Of a DNA stretch of 44,404 nucleotides, positions 1 to 9,181 are shown piece by piece (position 1 is the stretch's first letter; each line of letters begins with the position of its first letter). The position numbers and the translations under genes were made by a program. Below the pieces are notes generated by a model. It did not search any database. It was not told the origin of the DNA and saw nothing but the letters and a program-made list of their open reading frames with translations. This DNA comes from Fulvivirga imtechensis AK7 (GTDB taxonomy: Bacteria; Bacteroidota; Bacteroidia; Cytophagales; Cyclobacteriaceae). Where the stretch lies: assembly GCF_000331535.1 (NCBI RefSeq), contig NZ_AMZN01000110.1:1-44404 (forward strand). The letters run 5' to 3'.

Positions 1-5
1 TAATT

Positions 6-59
6 ATCTGACTATCAGCATGTAATGAAAACTTGTCATTGGTACCCAAGGAGGGATCT
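6..59 (+). repeat. Dispersed repeat A, copy 1
   Basis: The segment contains ATCTGACTATCAG followed by TGTAATGAAAACTTGTCATT and then a GGTACCCAAGGAGGGATC tail. Near-identical copies are at 13341-13396 (same strand, including the tail) and 239-272 (shorter). A reverse-complement copy is at 11217-11253. It is non-coding and its function is unknown. Confidence 0.7.
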
Positions 60-238
60 ATGCAGATAGAGATCAAGGCTTAGCATCTGCATTTGATCAT
101 GATTTTCACTCTGCTATTTGCCATAAAAGTAGGCAATGCTCTGTACTAGGGTGAGTCTCTTTTAAAGGGAAGAGGTGCTAAGGTGAATAGATCTCTCCCT
201 ACAGTCGAGATGACCAGGCGATGAAGGGATGAGTTTTC

Positions 239-272
239 ATCAATGTGTAATGAAACTTGTCATTGGTAGCCA
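239..272 (+). repeat. Dispersed repeat A, copy 2 (partial)
   Basis: The segment matches repeat A over TGTAATGAAACTTGTCATTG plus the following GGTA. It lacks the left ATCTGACTATCAG part and the right AGGGATC tail, so it is a partial copy about 200 bp from copy 1 in the same orientation. Confidence 0.6.
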
Positions 273-453
273 GAATGACCTTTAAAGGTCTGTTTGGAGA
301 TACGAATACAATTTAATTGGTTCTACTATATAACTCACGTTACCTTAATCTCCAAAACTACTTTTATAGCTATAAACAATCAATTTGCAAACCAACCAAT
401 TATCAAGGATGGTTTACTTGTGGTTCTTTTTGGGCAGAAGCAGAAGGAGAGGA

Positions 454-750
454 TCATGCGTGTCTCAGATAAGCCTCAATGCCGCCTTTCAGGCTGATCA
501 CCTTAGAATAGCCCTGCTGTGTCAGGTATTTCTGGGCTTGTCCGCTTCTGCGGCCTGACTGGCAGTGTACAATTATCTCTGTTTGTTTGTCCGGTAGTTC
601 TTCGAGGCGCTGAGGCAGGTCGCCCAGGGGAATATTCCTTACTCCGAGATTTACCTCATCATATTCCCAATCTTCGCGCACATCAATAATGACCAGGTTT
701 TCATTGTTTTTCAGTCTTTGTTTTAATTCAACTGCGGTGATCTCGAGCAT
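454..750 (-). CDS. Rhodanese-like single-domain protein
   Basis: This 98-residue protein is one rhodanese homology domain. The active-site loop is HCQSGRRS with the presumed sulfur-accepting Cys63, and the N-terminal part has the usual IIDVREDWEYD signature (about residues 21-31). Such stand-alone cytoplasmic rhodaneses transfer sulfane sulfur, or act as sulfur carriers, in thiosulfate/cyanide metabolism, tRNA thiolation or cluster assembly; the sequence does not say which. The start lies 6 bp after the stop of the upstream T9SS protein gene on the same strand, so it is probably the last gene of the ddl-PASTA-T9SS transcript. No signal peptide is seen. The domain is full length for this class. 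Confidence 0.9.
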   Translation of the reverse strand: MLEITAVELKQRLKNNENLVIIDVREDWEYDEVNLGVRNIPLGDLPQRLEELPDKQTEIIVHCQSGRRSGQAQKYLTQQGYSKVISLKGGIEAYLRHA

Positions 751-756
751 TAGGAA

Positions 757-2643
757 CTATTGTTTTATTACCTTGATTGTTTTAGCGCTATTATTATTTA
801 CAAACTGAAGGATGTAAATCCCATCAGCTTGATTTTCAAGGCTCAAAATTGCTTCATCGTTTTCAAAAAACAAAGAAAAGTTTTTGCTGACGCCCCTCAG
901 ATCGTAGACTTTCAGCTCAGTAAATTTTCCTTTTATTTTAAATATACCATTGGATGGATTAGGGAATACCTGAAGGGACAGATCCTTATCCGGATCAGTA
1001 GAGGTAACCGGACCACTCGATGGGCCAAAAACAGGCCGCATCATCAGGCTGCCTTTTACAGTAGTATTTTGTTGCCAGGTGCCATCCAGTTCAAAGTAAA
1101 TTCTGTCACCGGAATCATTGTTTTTATCCAGGCCCACTCCAAGGTCTCCCGAAGTCTTTTGTCTGTAGCCTATGAAAAACGAATCAGTGACGTTCACCGA
1201 TTTTCTGAGTTCATAACGGGTAAAGGAGTTTAACCCTGGGGTTCTTGATATATTGATCATTTCCTGGTGTAAGAGCTCACCAGGTTTTCCTGACTCTGCC
1301 GCCATCACCAACAGTTCAATAACCTTGCCTGTGGGCTCCGTGCCAATATAGGGAAAATATATATCCAGGGCTACCACCGTATCGGTCATGCTTTGGATCA
1401 GGTCATACCTATAGACTAGCCGATCATCGAAGCTGTTAAGCCCGGCTGCTGATTCTGCCCCTCCGTCATCGTAGGCATAATAATTAGACAGTAGGAGGGA
1501 GGTTCGTGTTGTATCATTACTTCTAAAGTCTATAGGGGCATACTTTTCAGGAATATAATCTCCATTGCTGGATATGGGAATGTTGTCACCGGCATCCAAA
1601 ATAACAACAACCTCAATGGCAGTAGAGTCAGCGTTACTGTCGATGTCACCATCTTGAAAATAGTCAGGAATAGTTACAATGTCCCTCTCCAGAGGAGCCA
1701 ACGGACTTTCTTCCGGTTTTATGTCATCATTGCCTCTGGTAGTGATTGTTGCCATTCCATTAGAATAATTGGTAATCTTAATATTTAGCCCATAATCATA
1801 TGGCTGAGGAGTATCTTCAGGGTTATCAAGGCTATAGGCTTCAAACTGAGGCATACTTAAATTTTCAAAAGCAAAATGACTAATAGGCACTACAGAATAA
1901 TCTTGAAATAGATTTGTTAACGGAGTGCTAATAGCCCTGTCAGGATAATAGAGATCTGTCGCAGATCTATCTTCATTCACATACACATAATCCACATTCC
2001 ATACATCAAACGGGCCGGACTGGCGGCCAAAGCTTTGGAATTTGAACTGGAAACCATCGTAAAAGAACAAGGGGTCATCTACTTGTACAATAGCTTGCAC
2101 AAACTCCCCGGTGCGGTCAAGCCCTGCTGAACCCGGCCATACACTTACCCATTGGCCGTTTTCATTTTTAAATTCAAGGCGCAGTGAATCGCTGCTATCA
2201 GGGTTTTCACCGAAACCTCCATATTGATAGAAAAAGCTGATGTAAACATTGCCAGCTACCGTTAGCGCACTTAGGTCAATGGGGTGGGAGGTAAGACTGT
2301 CTGTTTTACCTACACTGGCCTGATCTTGCTTATAGCCCTGCCCGGTCTGGTCCAAACCGTCAAAAGACGCTACTCCCAGGGTAGGGGGGTGGTGAGCCAA
2401 TCCCTGGTTGATGAATACATTTTCAGACGTTTGCCAGAGGTTAGTATCCGGAGCACCGGTTGAGGCCGAAAAATCATCCCAAAACGGCAACGTTAGTGTA
2501 TGGGAGTGTGTTCTTGCCCCTTTCCTGGGTTTTGTGCTTTCACCTTCTGCCGGTGGTATAGGGTAGGTCTTGAGTTGAGAGAAGCCATTTTGCGCGACAG
2601 CAAGTATAAATAAGATGATAATATGTCGAATGAGCTTTTGCAT
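757..2643 (-). CDS. Secreted protein with T9SS type A sorting domain, function unknown
   Basis: The 628-residue protein starts with a clear signal peptide (hydrophobic stretch 7-18, likely cleavage after NGFSQ near residue 23). It ends with a type A T9SS sorting domain of about 75 residues, beginning LQVFPNPSNGIFKIKG and containing the VYDLRG and GIYILQF strands. The middle is beta-rich and aspartate-rich, without a catalytic motif I can recognise; a jelly-roll-like region (about 45-215, PFWDDFS...) resembles adhesive or MAM-like modules, but I cannot name it. By family knowledge it would be exported by T9SS and anchored or released at the cell surface. It starts 3 bp after the PASTA gene stop and is followed after 6 bp by the rhodanese, so the three are probably co-transcribed. 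Confidence 0.85.
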   Translation of the reverse strand: MQKLIRHIIILFILAVAQNGFSQLKTYPIPPAEGESTKPRKGARTHSHTLTLPFWDDFSASTGAPDTNLWQTSENVFINQGLAHHPPTLGVASFDGLDQTGQGYKQDQASVGKTDSLTSHPIDLSALTVAGNVYISFFYQYGGFGENPDSSDSLRLEFKNENGQWVSVWPGSAGLDRTGEFVQAIVQVDDPLFFYDGFQFKFQSFGRQSGPFDVWNVDYVYVNEDRSATDLYYPDRAISTPLTNLFQDYSVVPISHFAFENLSMPQFEAYSLDNPEDTPQPYDYGLNIKITNYSNGMATITTRGNDDIKPEESPLAPLERDIVTIPDYFQDGDIDSNADSTAIEVVVILDAGDNIPISSNGDYIPEKYAPIDFRSNDTTRTSLLLSNYYAYDDGGAESAAGLNSFDDRLVYRYDLIQSMTDTVVALDIYFPYIGTEPTGKVIELLVMAAESGKPGELLHQEMINISRTPGLNSFTRYELRKSVNVTDSFFIGYRQKTSGDLGVGLDKNNDSGDRIYFELDGTWQQNTTVKGSLMMRPVFGPSSGPVTSTDPDKDLSLQVFPNPSNGIFKIKGKFTELKVYDLRGVSKNFSLFFENDEAILSLENQADGIYILQFVNNNSAKTIKVIKQ

Positions 2644-2646
2644 ATG

Positions 2647-3426
2647 CTAGTTCTCTGAAGGATCTTCCTCTTCACCTTCGGGCGCCAACCACAAATCAAT
2701 AGCATCCCCGATCCGCACCTGCTTCCCTGCCTCCGGTTCTTGTTTGATAACTATGGCATCAACACCTGCGGTGTCGCCTTCCACGGTGATCAGACCTATC
2801 TCAAGGTTTGATCCCATAAGTATGAACCTGGCGTCCTCCCACTCGTTTCCTGTCAGCTTGGGAGCAGGAAAGTTAGATTGGGCATAGCCATCGCCTACTA
2901 CAAGATCTATTACCGAACCTTTAGGAATCCTTTCCCCGGCTTTAATGGGTTTGCCTTCCACTTGTATTTCCAGCACCAGGTTTAAAAAAGGGCTGGGCCT
3001 ATAGGTAATATTTCCTCTTTTCAATTCATTACTCTTTAATACCGCTTCCGCATTACGAAGTGACCTGTCCACAAGCTCCGGAACAGGCACGGTGGGAGGG
3101 CTTACCCTGTTTACCGAAATGAATATTTTTCTACCTTCTTTTACTTTGCTACCCGGCTTCGGATATTGCTTTAGTATTGTTAACGGTGGATACTCATCTG
3201 AATATGTGGAATCATTTACCTCAAATCTCAAGTTTCTTTGTGTTAAAAACTCGTCAATCTCGTCCATATGAATGCCCTCAAGGTTAGGAACAGTAATAGT
3301 TTCACCATGGTTAGTACTGGAAGGAAGATAGACGTAAAAGAACAGCAAGGCCAATCCAAAAAGTAATACCAGTGCAAGAATTAAATGAATAAGAAAGTGT
3401 TTAAATGTATTGATCCTGAATTTCAT
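2647..3426 (-). CDS. PASTA-domain membrane protein
   Basis: The 259-residue protein has a short basic cytoplasmic N-terminus, one transmembrane helix (about 12-32), then three PASTA repeats (about 38-106, 109-177 and 183-250) with motifs such as VPNLEGIHMDE, KQYPKPGSKVKEG and KQEPEAGKQVRIGD. PASTA domains bind peptidoglycan or beta-lactam-like ligands. Bacteroidota proteins of this shape lack the kinase domain of the Firmicutes and Actinobacteria PknB proteins, as here. The C-terminal tail is acidic (GEEEDPSEN). Its neighbour upstream on the same strand is ddl, 76 bp away, which fits a role in cell-wall biology. The exact role is unknown. Confidence 0.88.
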   Translation of the reverse strand: MKFRINTFKHFLIHLILALVLLFGLALLFFYVYLPSSTNHGETITVPNLEGIHMDEIDEFLTQRNLRFEVNDSTYSDEYPPLTILKQYPKPGSKVKEGRKIFISVNRVSPPTVPVPELVDRSLRNAEAVLKSNELKRGNITYRPSPFLNLVLEIQVEGKPIKAGERIPKGSVIDLVVGDGYAQSNFPAPKLTGNEWEDARFILMGSNLEIGLITVEGDTAGVDAIVIKQEPEAGKQVRIGDAIDLWLAPEGEEEDPSEN

Positions 3427-3502
3427 AGAATAAAACTGATATTACTTAACGGTTAAACTTAATCATTTCTTATAATGTGGCGAAATTTTATAAGTCAAAA
3501 GG

Positions 3503-4582
3503 TCATTTTTCGACTGAGAATTGGCTGGAGATCTGTTGACTGCGGGCATATCGCTTTTCTGCCATTTCTATTAGCCTGGTAATTAATTCTGTAAAGGAGA
3601 TGCCTCTTTCTTTCCACATCATGGGAAACATACTCGAATTAGTGAAACCGGGAATAGTATTGATCTCGTTGATCATGATCTCTCCTGCATCAGTCAAAAA
3701 GAGGTCTACTCTTGCAAAATCCTCACATTTCAATGTAAGATAGCTTCGGATTGACAGTTCACGGATCTTTTCTGATACCTGAGTATCTACTTCTGCAGGG
3801 ATGACCAGTTTTGCGGCTTGGGGATCCAGATATTTTGCTTTGTAAGTGTAAAATTCATAGTCTGGGCTCACGGCTATCTCACCTGGTAAAGAGGCTTGTG
3901 GCGTTTCATTTCCCATAACAGAGCATTCCAGCTCCCGGCCTTTAATAAACTGCTCAAAAATAACGGTGCTGTCAAAATTAAAAATATCAGCAACCGCTGT
4001 AGCAAAATCTGTTTCTGATTTTACCTTGTGTATACCAACTGAGGATCCCAGATTTGCTGCTTTTGCCATAAATGGGATACCCAGTGCGCCTGAGATATGA
4101 GCATAGTTAATTTTATCTTTTTCATGATATTCAAAAGATAAAAACTTACTCACAGGTATACCTGCCGATTGTAACAAACGCTTGGAATACAGCTTACTCA
4201 TGGAGATCGCAGATCCTAATACACCTGTGCCAACAAATGGCTTATTAATTACGCGAAGCATACCCTGAATGCTCCCGTCTTCTCCATCAGTGCCATGAAG
4301 AACGGGAAATACCAGATCAGGGATAATCGATTGCCGGGTATGTTGGTTATAAAAGCCCCCCTGGTCAGCCCTCAGGATCAGGTGAAGTTCGTCTTTCAAC
4401 TCAAAATTATCATCAATTTCGGTTTTCTGAAACCACTTTCCCTGAGGAGAGATCCCAATAAGGACTGGCTCATATTTTTCCTTGTCTATATATTCATAAA
4501 CGTTCTTTGCCGAATTAATAGAAACCTGATGCTCTACAGATTTACCGCCAAAAAGTATGGCTACGGATTGTTTTTTGCTCAT
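3503..4582 (-). CDS. ddl: D-alanine--D-alanine ligase
   Basis: An ATP-grasp ligase that joins two D-alanines for the peptidoglycan stem peptide, in the cytoplasm. The 359-residue length is normal. Visible motifs are the N-terminal GGKSVEHQVS loop (12-21), HGTDGEDGSIQG (D-Ala binding and ATP-grasp entry), AANLGSSVGIHKV (nucleotide loop), and the C-terminal metal-binding EINTIPGFTNSSMFP. The ATG start gives MSKKQSVAILFGG, the expected N-terminus. It may be transcribed with the PASTA protein downstream (76-bp gap). Nothing seen suggests a D-Ala-D-Lac or D-Ala-D-Ser resistance variant, but I did not test specificity residues. Confidence 0.96.
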   Translation of the reverse strand: MSKKQSVAILFGGKSVEHQVSINSAKNVYEYIDKEKYEPVLIGISPQGKWFQKTEIDDNFELKDELHLILRADQGGFYNQHTRQSIIPDLVFPVLHGTDGEDGSIQGMLRVINKPFVGTGVLGSAISMSKLYSKRLLQSAGIPVSKFLSFEYHEKDKINYAHISGALGIPFMAKAANLGSSVGIHKVKSETDFATAVADIFNFDSTVIFEQFIKGRELECSVMGNETPQASLPGEIAVSPDYEFYTYKAKYLDPQAAKLVIPAEVDTQVSEKIRELSIRSYLTLKCEDFARVDLFLTDAGEIMINEINTIPGFTNSSMFPMMWKERGISFTELITRLIEMAEKRYARSQQISSQFSVEK

Positions 4583-4632
4583 GTATTATGAAAAAATTAT
4601 GCAGTGGATCAAATATACGAGGAAATCAAAAA

Positions 4633-7600
4633 CTATGGGAAAAGCGCTATTCTTTTTACATAGGACGATGACTTGCTCACCACTTTTACAAAATAGATAC
4701 CCGGCGCCTGATTCTCATAATTAAATGAATAGGTCTGGTTCAAAGTATTTTCGAAAGTGTTTCGGGTTATGATCTGTCCTTTTCTATCATAAATAATAAT
4801 TTCTACGGTTTCCTTTTCAGGTAGATCGAAAGTAACATTAAAAGAACCGTCAAGCGATGGATTGGGGTAGATCACATTATCACCGGATACCAAATGGTCA
4901 GTAACAAAAATTTGAATATTGTCCAGGTAGATATTCCCACCATTGCTGTTTGTCGAAATAAATGCAATGCGCAGGTTTTCTTCGTCAACGTAGTTGATCA
5001 TATTAATATCTATCTTTGACCATACGCTATCTGATTCCGGGGCTCCTGTAAACGTACCTGTGTGCAAATCTTCTCCATACTTACTGAAAATAACATCCTC
5101 GTAGGTAACGCCACAGTCGGTACTTACGAGAACAGTAAGGCCGTCCTTGGTGTTCTCCACATACGAATATGCAATATTGAACGACAGTGTAGCTTCCTGG
5201 GAGGAACTGAAGTCAAGAACCGGGCTTACCAGCCATTCATCCTGACCTGCCCCGGTATAGTTTTCCGAATCCAGGAATAATGAAGTACCCTTATTTGTCT
5301 TGATGGTTTGCCAGGTAGTTGGTTCATCATTACTGATAATAACCCAGTTGGATTGGTCAAAATCTTCGAAGTTTTCCTTTATGGGAATAAAATCTTTTTC
5401 GTTATTGATATAAAACCTTCCGGAGATCTCATCATTTGACAGATCGTTGTCGTTGCTGTTGTTGAGATTGACAACATAGCTATGTTCACCGGCATCAAAG
5501 GACATTTCCGCTAATGGCAGGTTTGCAATGGCTCCGGGGGCAAGAGTTATATTAAACGAGGCCGTCATTAACTTTCCATCATCAAATTGATAGGTAAGGT
5601 TAATTTCATTTTCAGTGGTATAACCATCATTCTTAACTTGTATTACAGGTGTCACAGGTTGAGCATCCTTAGAGCATGATACTACTGAGGGTGTTATCAA
5701 GCTAAGTATTGCCAGATCTTTCAGTTTTGTAGTATCGGCCTCCCCATCAATTAGAATATTGTCAAGATATAGATTGTTTCCATATCCATTTTTCGAAATA
5801 AATGCCACTCTAATGCCTGACATACCCTGAAATTCACCCAGGATTATACTTTCTCTTTTCCAGTCGCTTGGAGCTGCGGGCTTATACTCAGCCGATTGTT
5901 GTGGAACTGTAGCCAGTGCATCGCCATAGGCTTCGTAAAGAATATGATCAAAGGATTTTCCGCAATTGGTCGAAAGAGCCACAATTAATCCTTCATCGGA
6001 GACAGTTGGGTACTTTGCATATGCTCTGTCAAAAGCCACAATTCCGAACGGCACTGTGGTTAGATCAAAGACGGGCGAAAGCAGCGTGTCGTACTCCCCT
6101 TCGATTTCATAGTCATAAAAATTGACAAATAAAGATATATTTCCACCATCAGCATTGGTTGTTTCCCATGTATAAAGTCCGTCAGGATTCAGTATATCCA
6201 ATGAGGAAGGTACTTCTCCAGGTGTTAGTGTATTGAAATTGTCAGTGATGGGCATCGCTGAAATGGCAGGAACGGTGACCAGACGGCTGCTTTCATCATT
6301 CTCGGTATTTCCATCTGCAGTGCCATTTACCTGTGTAACCGCGAAATGAAGTGTGTGATCACCAGTACTTATGTTTATAGGGCTGAATTCTACAACATCT
6401 ATCTCCAGGGGATCCAGATTAGTGGAAAATGAAGCCGTTTCTACTGGTGCGCCATCGAGGGTAAGGGTAATCTGAAAGCTTGTAATTGCATTGTCTCCAT
6501 AGTTGCGGATTTGAAGCGATGGTGTAAAGGAGCCGCTGCAGGCAAAGTCACCTGGGTTGATTATTTTTCTTATTCCAAGGTCATTGCTGACGACCACCGG
6601 GGCAATGGCGCCTTTTGATGCTTTCAGGCTGGCCCTTCTGGGGCTATTATCGAGTATGGTCCGTATCCTGGTCTTTTGCCCTGAAGTAAACAGGTTCATG
6701 CAGGCGTCATCTGTGTAGTCCATGTAATTCTGTACCATATCCTCAGAGGTGCAGGAAGTAGGAGAGGTTGCAGGGCACCCCGAAGTGCTTCCTCCCTGAT
6801 TGGGAGTATCATTCACATAGTCAGTGCCATTGCATCCGCCATTGTCGTCACCCCAAATATGTCGCAATCCAAAATAATGGCCTATTTCATGGGTAGTAGT
6901 TCTGCCAAGGTTATAAGCATTGACCAGGTTGGCCGGAGGATACTTATCTTTGGAGCCGAAGGTGCGGAAATCAATTACAACCCCATCGGTTACCCTGCTG
7001 TTACTGCCATTTTCTAATCCTGGTAGCGAATTTGAAACCGGAAATTGCGCATAACCCAGGTAGTTACCGCTAATATCCGCCACCCAAATATTCAGGTAAT
7101 CTTCAGCGGGCCAATAGCTTAAGCTTTTAAGCTCATAGTTTTCAGTGAGAGCCCATTCACTTTGTTGCCCGTTTACCCGCACAATGCCATCGGTAGGCAG
7201 CCCTTCAGGATCCCGCTGCGCCAATACAAATTCCAACTCCACATCGGCTGCCACCGGTATAAAGGAGGCAGGTGTGTTGGAAGCATCGGTATTCATTCTT
7301 CTGAAATCTTCTGTCAGCACTTCGATCTGCGAGATGATTTGTGCATCGGGAATATTCCTGCCGACTCCCAGCGCTTCCCCATTATGGATCACATGCACTA
7401 CTACCGGTATCTTATACACTGTAGCCTGCTCGCGTGATGTGCTGTAGCTGGCATTCTTACGTTCTTCGATTTTTTGTTTCAGCCAGTCTTCAAATTCGCT
7501 TTCATTTTCAAGCTTGGGATTGGCCTGTTGCCGTAGTTTTTGATATTCAACTGTGGCGCAGCGCTGAGCGAGTGTATGGGTCGATATGAAATAAAGACTG

Positions 7601-7665
7601 CTTAACAGCAAAAAGCCTCGGAGGAGGCTTGTTATAGATGATGCTATATACTTAGATGTTTTCAG
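4633..7665 (-). CDS. Secreted M43-family (pappalysin-like) metalloprotease with T9SS sorting domain
   Basis: Zinc protease of peptidase family M43: the motif HEIGHYFGLRHIWGD (about residue 240 counted from the TTG at 7611) is the metzincin HExxHxxGxxH, and the Met-turn is in QNYMDYTDDACMNLF. After the catalytic domain come beta-sandwich regions with repeated LSPVFDL and LDNI(L/Q)I segments, MAM or CARDB-like, and a T9SS type A sorting domain in the last 85 residues (VIYPNPSLDGSFNV...GIYFVKVV). The start is uncertain. A TTG at 7611 gives a signal peptide with no basic N-region. A CTG at 7665, in the same open frame, gives MKTSKYIASSITSLLRG before the hydrophobic core, a better signal peptide, and I used it. 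No ATG is available before the upstream stop codon. A 7-bp hairpin overlaps this 5' end. Confidence 0.85.
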   Translation of the reverse strand: MKTSKYIASSITSLLRGFLLLSSLYFISTHTLAQRCATVEYQKLRQQANPKLENESEFEDWLKQKIEERKNASYSTSREQATVYKIPVVVHVIHNGEALGVGRNIPDAQIISQIEVLTEDFRRMNTDASNTPASFIPVAADVELEFVLAQRDPEGLPTDGIVRVNGQQSEWALTENYELKSLSYWPAEDYLNIWVADISGNYLGYAQFPVSNSLPGLENGSNSRVTDGVVIDFRTFGSKDKYPPANLVNAYNLGRTTTHEIGHYFGLRHIWGDDNGGCNGTDYVNDTPNQGGSTSGCPATSPTSCTSEDMVQNYMDYTDDACMNLFTSGQKTRIRTILDNSPRRASLKASKGAIAPVVVSNDLGIRKIINPGDFACSGSFTPSLQIRNYGDNAITSFQITLTLDGAPVETASFSTNLDPLEIDVVEFSPINISTGDHTLHFAVTQVNGTADGNTENDESSRLVTVPAISAMPITDNFNTLTPGEVPSSLDILNPDGLYTWETTNADGGNISLFVNFYDYEIEGEYDTLLSPVFDLTTVPFGIVAFDRAYAKYPTVSDEGLIVALSTNCGKSFDHILYEAYGDALATVPQQSAEYKPAAPSDWKRESIILGEFQGMSGIRVAFISKNGYGNNLYLDNILIDGEADTTKLKDLAILSLITPSVVSCSKDAQPVTPVIQVKNDGYTTENEINLTYQFDDGKLMTASFNITLAPGAIANLPLAEMSFDAGEHSYVVNLNNSNDNDLSNDEISGRFYINNEKDFIPIKENFEDFDQSNWVIISNDEPTTWQTIKTNKGTSLFLDSENYTGAGQDEWLVSPVLDFSSSQEATLSFNIAYSYVENTKDGLTVLVSTDCGVTYEDVIFSKYGEDLHTGTFTGAPESDSVWSKIDINMINYVDEENLRIAFISTNSNGGNIYLDNIQIFVTDHLVSGDNVIYPNPSLDGSFNVTFDLPEKETVEIIIYDRKGQIITRNTFENTLNQTYSFNYENQAPGIYFVKVVSKSSSYVKRIALFP
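7610..7630 (-). terminator. Terminator-like hairpin after the NifU-like gene
   Basis: Read on the minus strand, AAGCCTC, a 4-nt loop and GAGGCTT form a 7-bp stem followed by five T residues. It lies about 70 nt downstream of the NifU-like gene and inside or just before the 5' end of the M43 protease frame. It could terminate the mrp-nifU transcript or attenuate read-through into the protease. The T tract is short, so confidence is moderate. Confidence 0.45.
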
Positions 7666-7700
7666 GGGTTCAGGTCGTTTTCAATATCTACTCGTTGATC

Positions 7701-8006
7701 CTACAACAAATTGTCAGGTAACTTGGCGTTGGGATCATCCGGATGGGTGATGTTAATAGCCTCAACTGACTTTATTTGCGGTACAGATTTGCGAATCGCT
7801 TCTTCTACACCGGCTTTGAGTGTCATGGTAGACATAGGACAAGAACCACAAGCTCCCATTAACTCCAGCTTTACGACCATATCATCAGTAATCTCTAATA
7901 TCTTAACATCTCCACCATCAGTTCTTAAGTAAGGCCTGATGTTATCAAGAGCTGCATCTATTTTCTGTATCAGATCATCTATTGATAATGTATTTGCAGT
8001 TTCCAT
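7701..8006 (-). CDS. NifU-like C-terminal domain Fe-S scaffold protein
   Basis: The 101-residue protein is a stand-alone NifU C-terminal (Nfu) domain. The motif MGACGSCPMSTMTLK supplies the CxxC pair (Cys53, Cys56) that holds a transferable 4Fe-4S cluster between two subunits. RPYLRTDGGDVKILEI (about 24-39) is the standard start of the domain. It lies 9 bp after the stop of the Mrp/ApbC gene on the same strand, so two Fe-S cluster carriers are encoded together. Length and start fit the family. Confidence 0.94.
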   Translation of the reverse strand: METANTLSIDDLIQKIDAALDNIRPYLRTDGGDVKILEITDDMVVKLELMGACGSCPMSTMTLKAGVEEAIRKSVPQIKSVEAINITHPDDPNAKLPDNLL

Positions 8007-8015
8007 TTGTTCTAT

Positions 8016-9110
8016 CTATACTTTAAATTCTACCTTCTTCGTCTGTTCAAAATTTGCATTTCTAATAGCTACTTGCCTGGCAAGTGTTTCCGCAAGATCA
8101 GTGAATGCTTCCTGTGTAATACCTTCTTTCAATACAGCAGGATAGCCGTTGTCTCCACTTTCCCGGATGCTTTGTACTATAGGTATTTGTCCGAGTAGAG
8201 GAACATCGAATTTCTCTGATAAGTTCAGTCCTCCGCCCTTCCCAAAAATGTAATACTTGTTATCAGGAAGCTCTTCAGGGGTAAAATAGGCCATATTTTC
8301 CACAATACCCAATACGGGAACATTTATTTGTGGCTGCTTAAACATTGAAAGCCCTCTTTGAGCATCTGCCAGGGCTACTTTTTGAGGGGTAGTGACAATA
8401 ACCGCCCCGGTTACAGGTACTGTCTGTACAAGGGTCAGATGGATATCACTGGTTCCTGGTGGCAGGTCTATCAGCAGATAGTCCAGTTCGCCCCAATCAG
8501 TGTCACCAATAAACTGTTTTAATGCAGAGCTGGCCATGGGGCCTCTCCATACTACAGCGCTATCCGCTGGGGAAAGAAATCCGATAGAGATCAGTTTTAC
8601 GCCATATTGTTCCAGGGGAACGATCACATTCTTACCATTGACCTGGCGTACGGTAGGTTGTTCCTGCTCACAATTAAACATTGTGGGAACGGACGGACCG
8701 TAGATATCAGCATCTATAATACCCACTTTAGCTCCCTCTCGGGCAAGAGCCACAGCCAGGTTGGCAGCAACGGTGGATTTTCCAACCCCGCCTTTGCCGG
8801 ATGCAACGGCAATGATATTCTTTACATCAGGGAGCAACGGAGCGCTGCTTCTTGTAGTCGTTACATTTGATGTCATTACCACTTCGACTTCCAAGTCCTT
8901 GTCCATATGTTCGTGAATGGCATCAACACAATTTTGCCTGATCAGTTCTTTTAGCGGGCATGCCGGTGTGGTAAGCACTACAGTAAATTTTATTGTGTCG
9001 CTAAATATTTCAATGTCTTTGATCATGTTCAACGACACCAGATCCTTTTTCAGGTCCGGATCATCAACTGTTGAAAGCGCCTTGAGAACGTCAGATTCTA
9101 TAAATTTCAT
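8016..9110 (-). CDS. Mrp/ApbC/NBP35-family Fe-S cluster carrier ATPase
   Basis: P-loop NTPase of the MinD/Mrp type. Residues 1-80 form a DUF59 (MIP18-like) domain with TTPACPLKELI. The deviant Walker A is ASGKGGVGKST (103-113), followed by IIDADIYGPSVPTMF and LLIDLPPGTSDIHLTL. The family binds and delivers 4Fe-4S clusters in the cytoplasm. Where E. coli Mrp has a C-terminal CxxC, this protein reads ENMAYFTPEELPDNKYYIFG with no cysteines, which I believe is usual for Bacteroidota. It is co-directional with the NifU-like gene 9 bp downstream and divergent from dnaG, with a 129-bp shared promoter region. Confidence 0.94.
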   Translation of the reverse strand: MKFIESDVLKALSTVDDPDLKKDLVSLNMIKDIEIFSDTIKFTVVLTTPACPLKELIRQNCVDAIHEHMDKDLEVEVVMTSNVTTTRSSAPLLPDVKNIIAVASGKGGVGKSTVAANLAVALAREGAKVGIIDADIYGPSVPTMFNCEQEQPTVRQVNGKNVIVPLEQYGVKLISIGFLSPADSAVVWRGPMASSALKQFIGDTDWGELDYLLIDLPPGTSDIHLTLVQTVPVTGAVIVTTPQKVALADAQRGLSMFKQPQINVPVLGIVENMAYFTPEELPDNKYYIFGKGGGLNLSEKFDVPLLGQIPIVQSIRESGDNGYPAVLKEGITQEAFTDLAETLARQVAIRNANFEQTKKVEFKV

Positions 9111-9181
9111 TAATATCTCCCCTCTAAATTAAAATATAATCTGTCAGCAAATTTAGCCTTTAACTTTTGCTTTTAGTAACT

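Larger units (their letters stand above)
1..453. other. Non-coding stretch at the window start
   Basis: No convincing gene lies here. It holds two copies of a dispersed repeat (6-59 and 239-272) and low-complexity AT-rich sequence up to the stop codon of the rhodanese gene on the minus strand. An open frame at 294-497 overlaps the rhodanese C-terminus and has no recognisable features, so I left it out. Confidence 0.6.

Noticed and set aside
294-497. Open frame of 67 codons on the plus strand
   Set aside because: It overlaps the rhodanese C-terminus on the other strand, has no family features and lies in repeat-bearing non-coding DNA.
760-1233. Long open frame on the plus strand opposite the T9SS protein
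   Set aside because: It is a mirror of a well-supported secreted protein with signal peptide and sorting domain; no features of its own.
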